This document shows, in pieces, positions 6,086-6,557 of a stretch of 6,557 bases of DNA. The number at the start of each line of letters is the position of its first letter. The stretch's first letter is position 1. Below the pieces are notes generated by a model. The model did not search any database, was not told the origin of the DNA, and was given only the letters and a program-made list of their open reading frames with translations. Source of the DNA: an uncultured Polymorphobacter sp. (GTDB lineage Bacteria; Pseudomonadota; Alphaproteobacteria; Sphingomonadales; Sphingomonadaceae); contig CALMPZ010000432.1 of the NCBI GenBank assembly GCA_937871645.1, positions 1 to 6,557 on the forward strand. Direction: 5' to 3'. Position numbers and translations under genes: made by a program.

Positions 6086-6163
6086 GGATGGCCTTTGAAA
6101 AAATAACGCTGGCGCGAATGGCGAGCGTGCTACCCATGATTACGCAGCCAGTGGCGGCCGCCC
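6086..6163 (-). other. Sigma-copA intergenic spacer
   Basis: The 78-base gap between the sigma factor stop and the copA start is too short for an anti-sigma gene. It contains the copA Shine-Dalgarno (AAAGG), an A/T run just upstream of it, and a GGCGGCCGCC palindrome at 6152-6161. I see no GGAAC-type -35 element of an ECF promoter and no terminator with a T-run. Read-through from the sigma gene into copA is the simplest reading. Confidence 0.5.
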
Positions 6164-6557
6164 TCAACCGGCGTGCATAATTTTTTCCAGCTGCTTGCGG
6201 GCGCGATGCACGCGCGTTTCGACGGCCTTTTCGCTGATCGCCAAAACCTGCGCGGTCTCGCGCTGCGACAGTTCCTCGACCGTCCGCAGCAGCAGCGGCT
6301 CCTTGAGGTTTCCGGGCAAGGTGGCGATGGCCGCCCACAACCGGTCGAGCTCGCGGGCGTCACCGAGCTGCTGCTCGGCGTTTGGAGCGCTATCGGCGAC
6401 CGTCTCGTTGATGGCTGCGTCGAGCGGTCGCGCAAATGACAGCAAGCCGCGAACGGCGCGGCGGCGCGCGCGGTCGCGGCACTTGTTGATCGCGATGCGC
6501 ACCAGCCAGCTGCGCAGCGGCCGCGCCTGGTCGTATTGGGCAAGAGCGCGGTAAGCC
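6164..6557 (-). CDS. ECF-type RNA polymerase sigma factor, 5' end outside the window
   Basis: The product is a sigma-70 family extracytoplasmic-function sigma factor, which directs RNA polymerase to a small regulon. About 131 C-terminal codons are visible (first complete codon at 6556). The end of region 2 reads AYRALAQYDQARPLRSWLVR, then IAINKCRDRARRR. A linker with acidic residues follows, and then region 4 with LWAAIATLPGNLKEPLLLR, EELSQRETAQVLAISEKAVETRVHRARKQLEKIM, the helix-turn-helix that reads the -35 element. The frame continues unbroken to the window edge, so the start is not seen; an internal GTG at 6502 is too late, since it would remove region 2. It is the first visible gene of a minus-strand operon with copA and copB and is the likely regulator of them. 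No anti-sigma gene lies between it and copA; one could lie beyond the window. The copper link rests on position only. Confidence 0.9.
   Translation of the reverse strand, partial: AYRALAQYDQARPLRSWLVRIAINKCRDRARRRAVRGLLSFARPLDAAINETVADSAPNAEQQLGDARELDRLWAAIATLPGNLKEPLLLRTVEELSQRETAQVLAISEKAVETRVHRARKQLEKIMHAG

Noticed and set aside
6152..6161. GGCGGCCGCC palindrome before copA as an operator
   Set aside because: A perfect short GC palindrome is common by chance in DNA of this composition, and it matches no known copper or ECF regulatory site.
6130..6543. Second minus-strand frame across the sigma factor gene
   Set aside because: The neighbouring frame gives clear sigma region 2 and 4 motifs; this one gives Arg/Ser/Cys-rich sequence typical of an off-frame translation.

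Overview
The window comes from a GC-rich bacterial chromosome or large plasmid. The gene families and their arrangement (VirB1-like lytic transglycosylase, ECF sigma factor next to copA-copB, NTF2-like secreted protein) fit an alphaproteobacterium, most likely a sphingomonad. This is inferred from gene content and protein style; there is no rRNA or marker gene here. It looks like accessory DNA: a conjugation-type gene at the left edge and a copper-resistance operon on the right, with poorly characterised genes between them.

Layout. The left edge (2-571, +) holds the 3' part of a lytic transglycosylase of the kind that opens peptidoglycan for conjugation machinery. A 217-base stretch (572-788) follows with only doubtful short reading frames, and may be a recombination junction. 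A 426-residue ATP-grasp-like protein of unknown substrate (789-2069, +, TTG start) and a secreted NTF2/DUF4440-like protein (2179-2658, +, TTG start) come next. A strong GC-rich hairpin (2779-2806) separates the latter from a convergent gene for a small secreted SH3-like beta protein (2812-3177, -). The region 3178-3449 is gene-free and very AT-rich (about 31% GC by hand count over 3301-3460). It carries the likely promoter of the small secreted protein and a direct/inverted repeat that may be an operator.

The right half is a minus-strand copper-resistance operon, read right to left: an ECF sigma factor (6164 to beyond the window), copA, a Tat-exported periplasmic multicopper oxidase (4352-6085), and copB, an outer-membrane copper-resistance protein (3450-4355). 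copA and copB overlap by 4 bases (ATGA), so they are probably translationally coupled. CopA would oxidise or sequester periplasmic copper and CopB would act at the outer membrane. The sigma factor is the only transcription regulator visible and is the natural candidate to drive the operon. The NTF2-like and SH3-like secreted proteins may be periplasmic accessories, but their role is unknown.

The parts that look least described are the orphan ATP-grasp protein with its unusual motif order, the AT-rich island with its repeat, and the small secreted SH3-like protein. I see no CRISPR array, tRNA, rRNA, insertion sequence or complete novel multi-gene system in the window.
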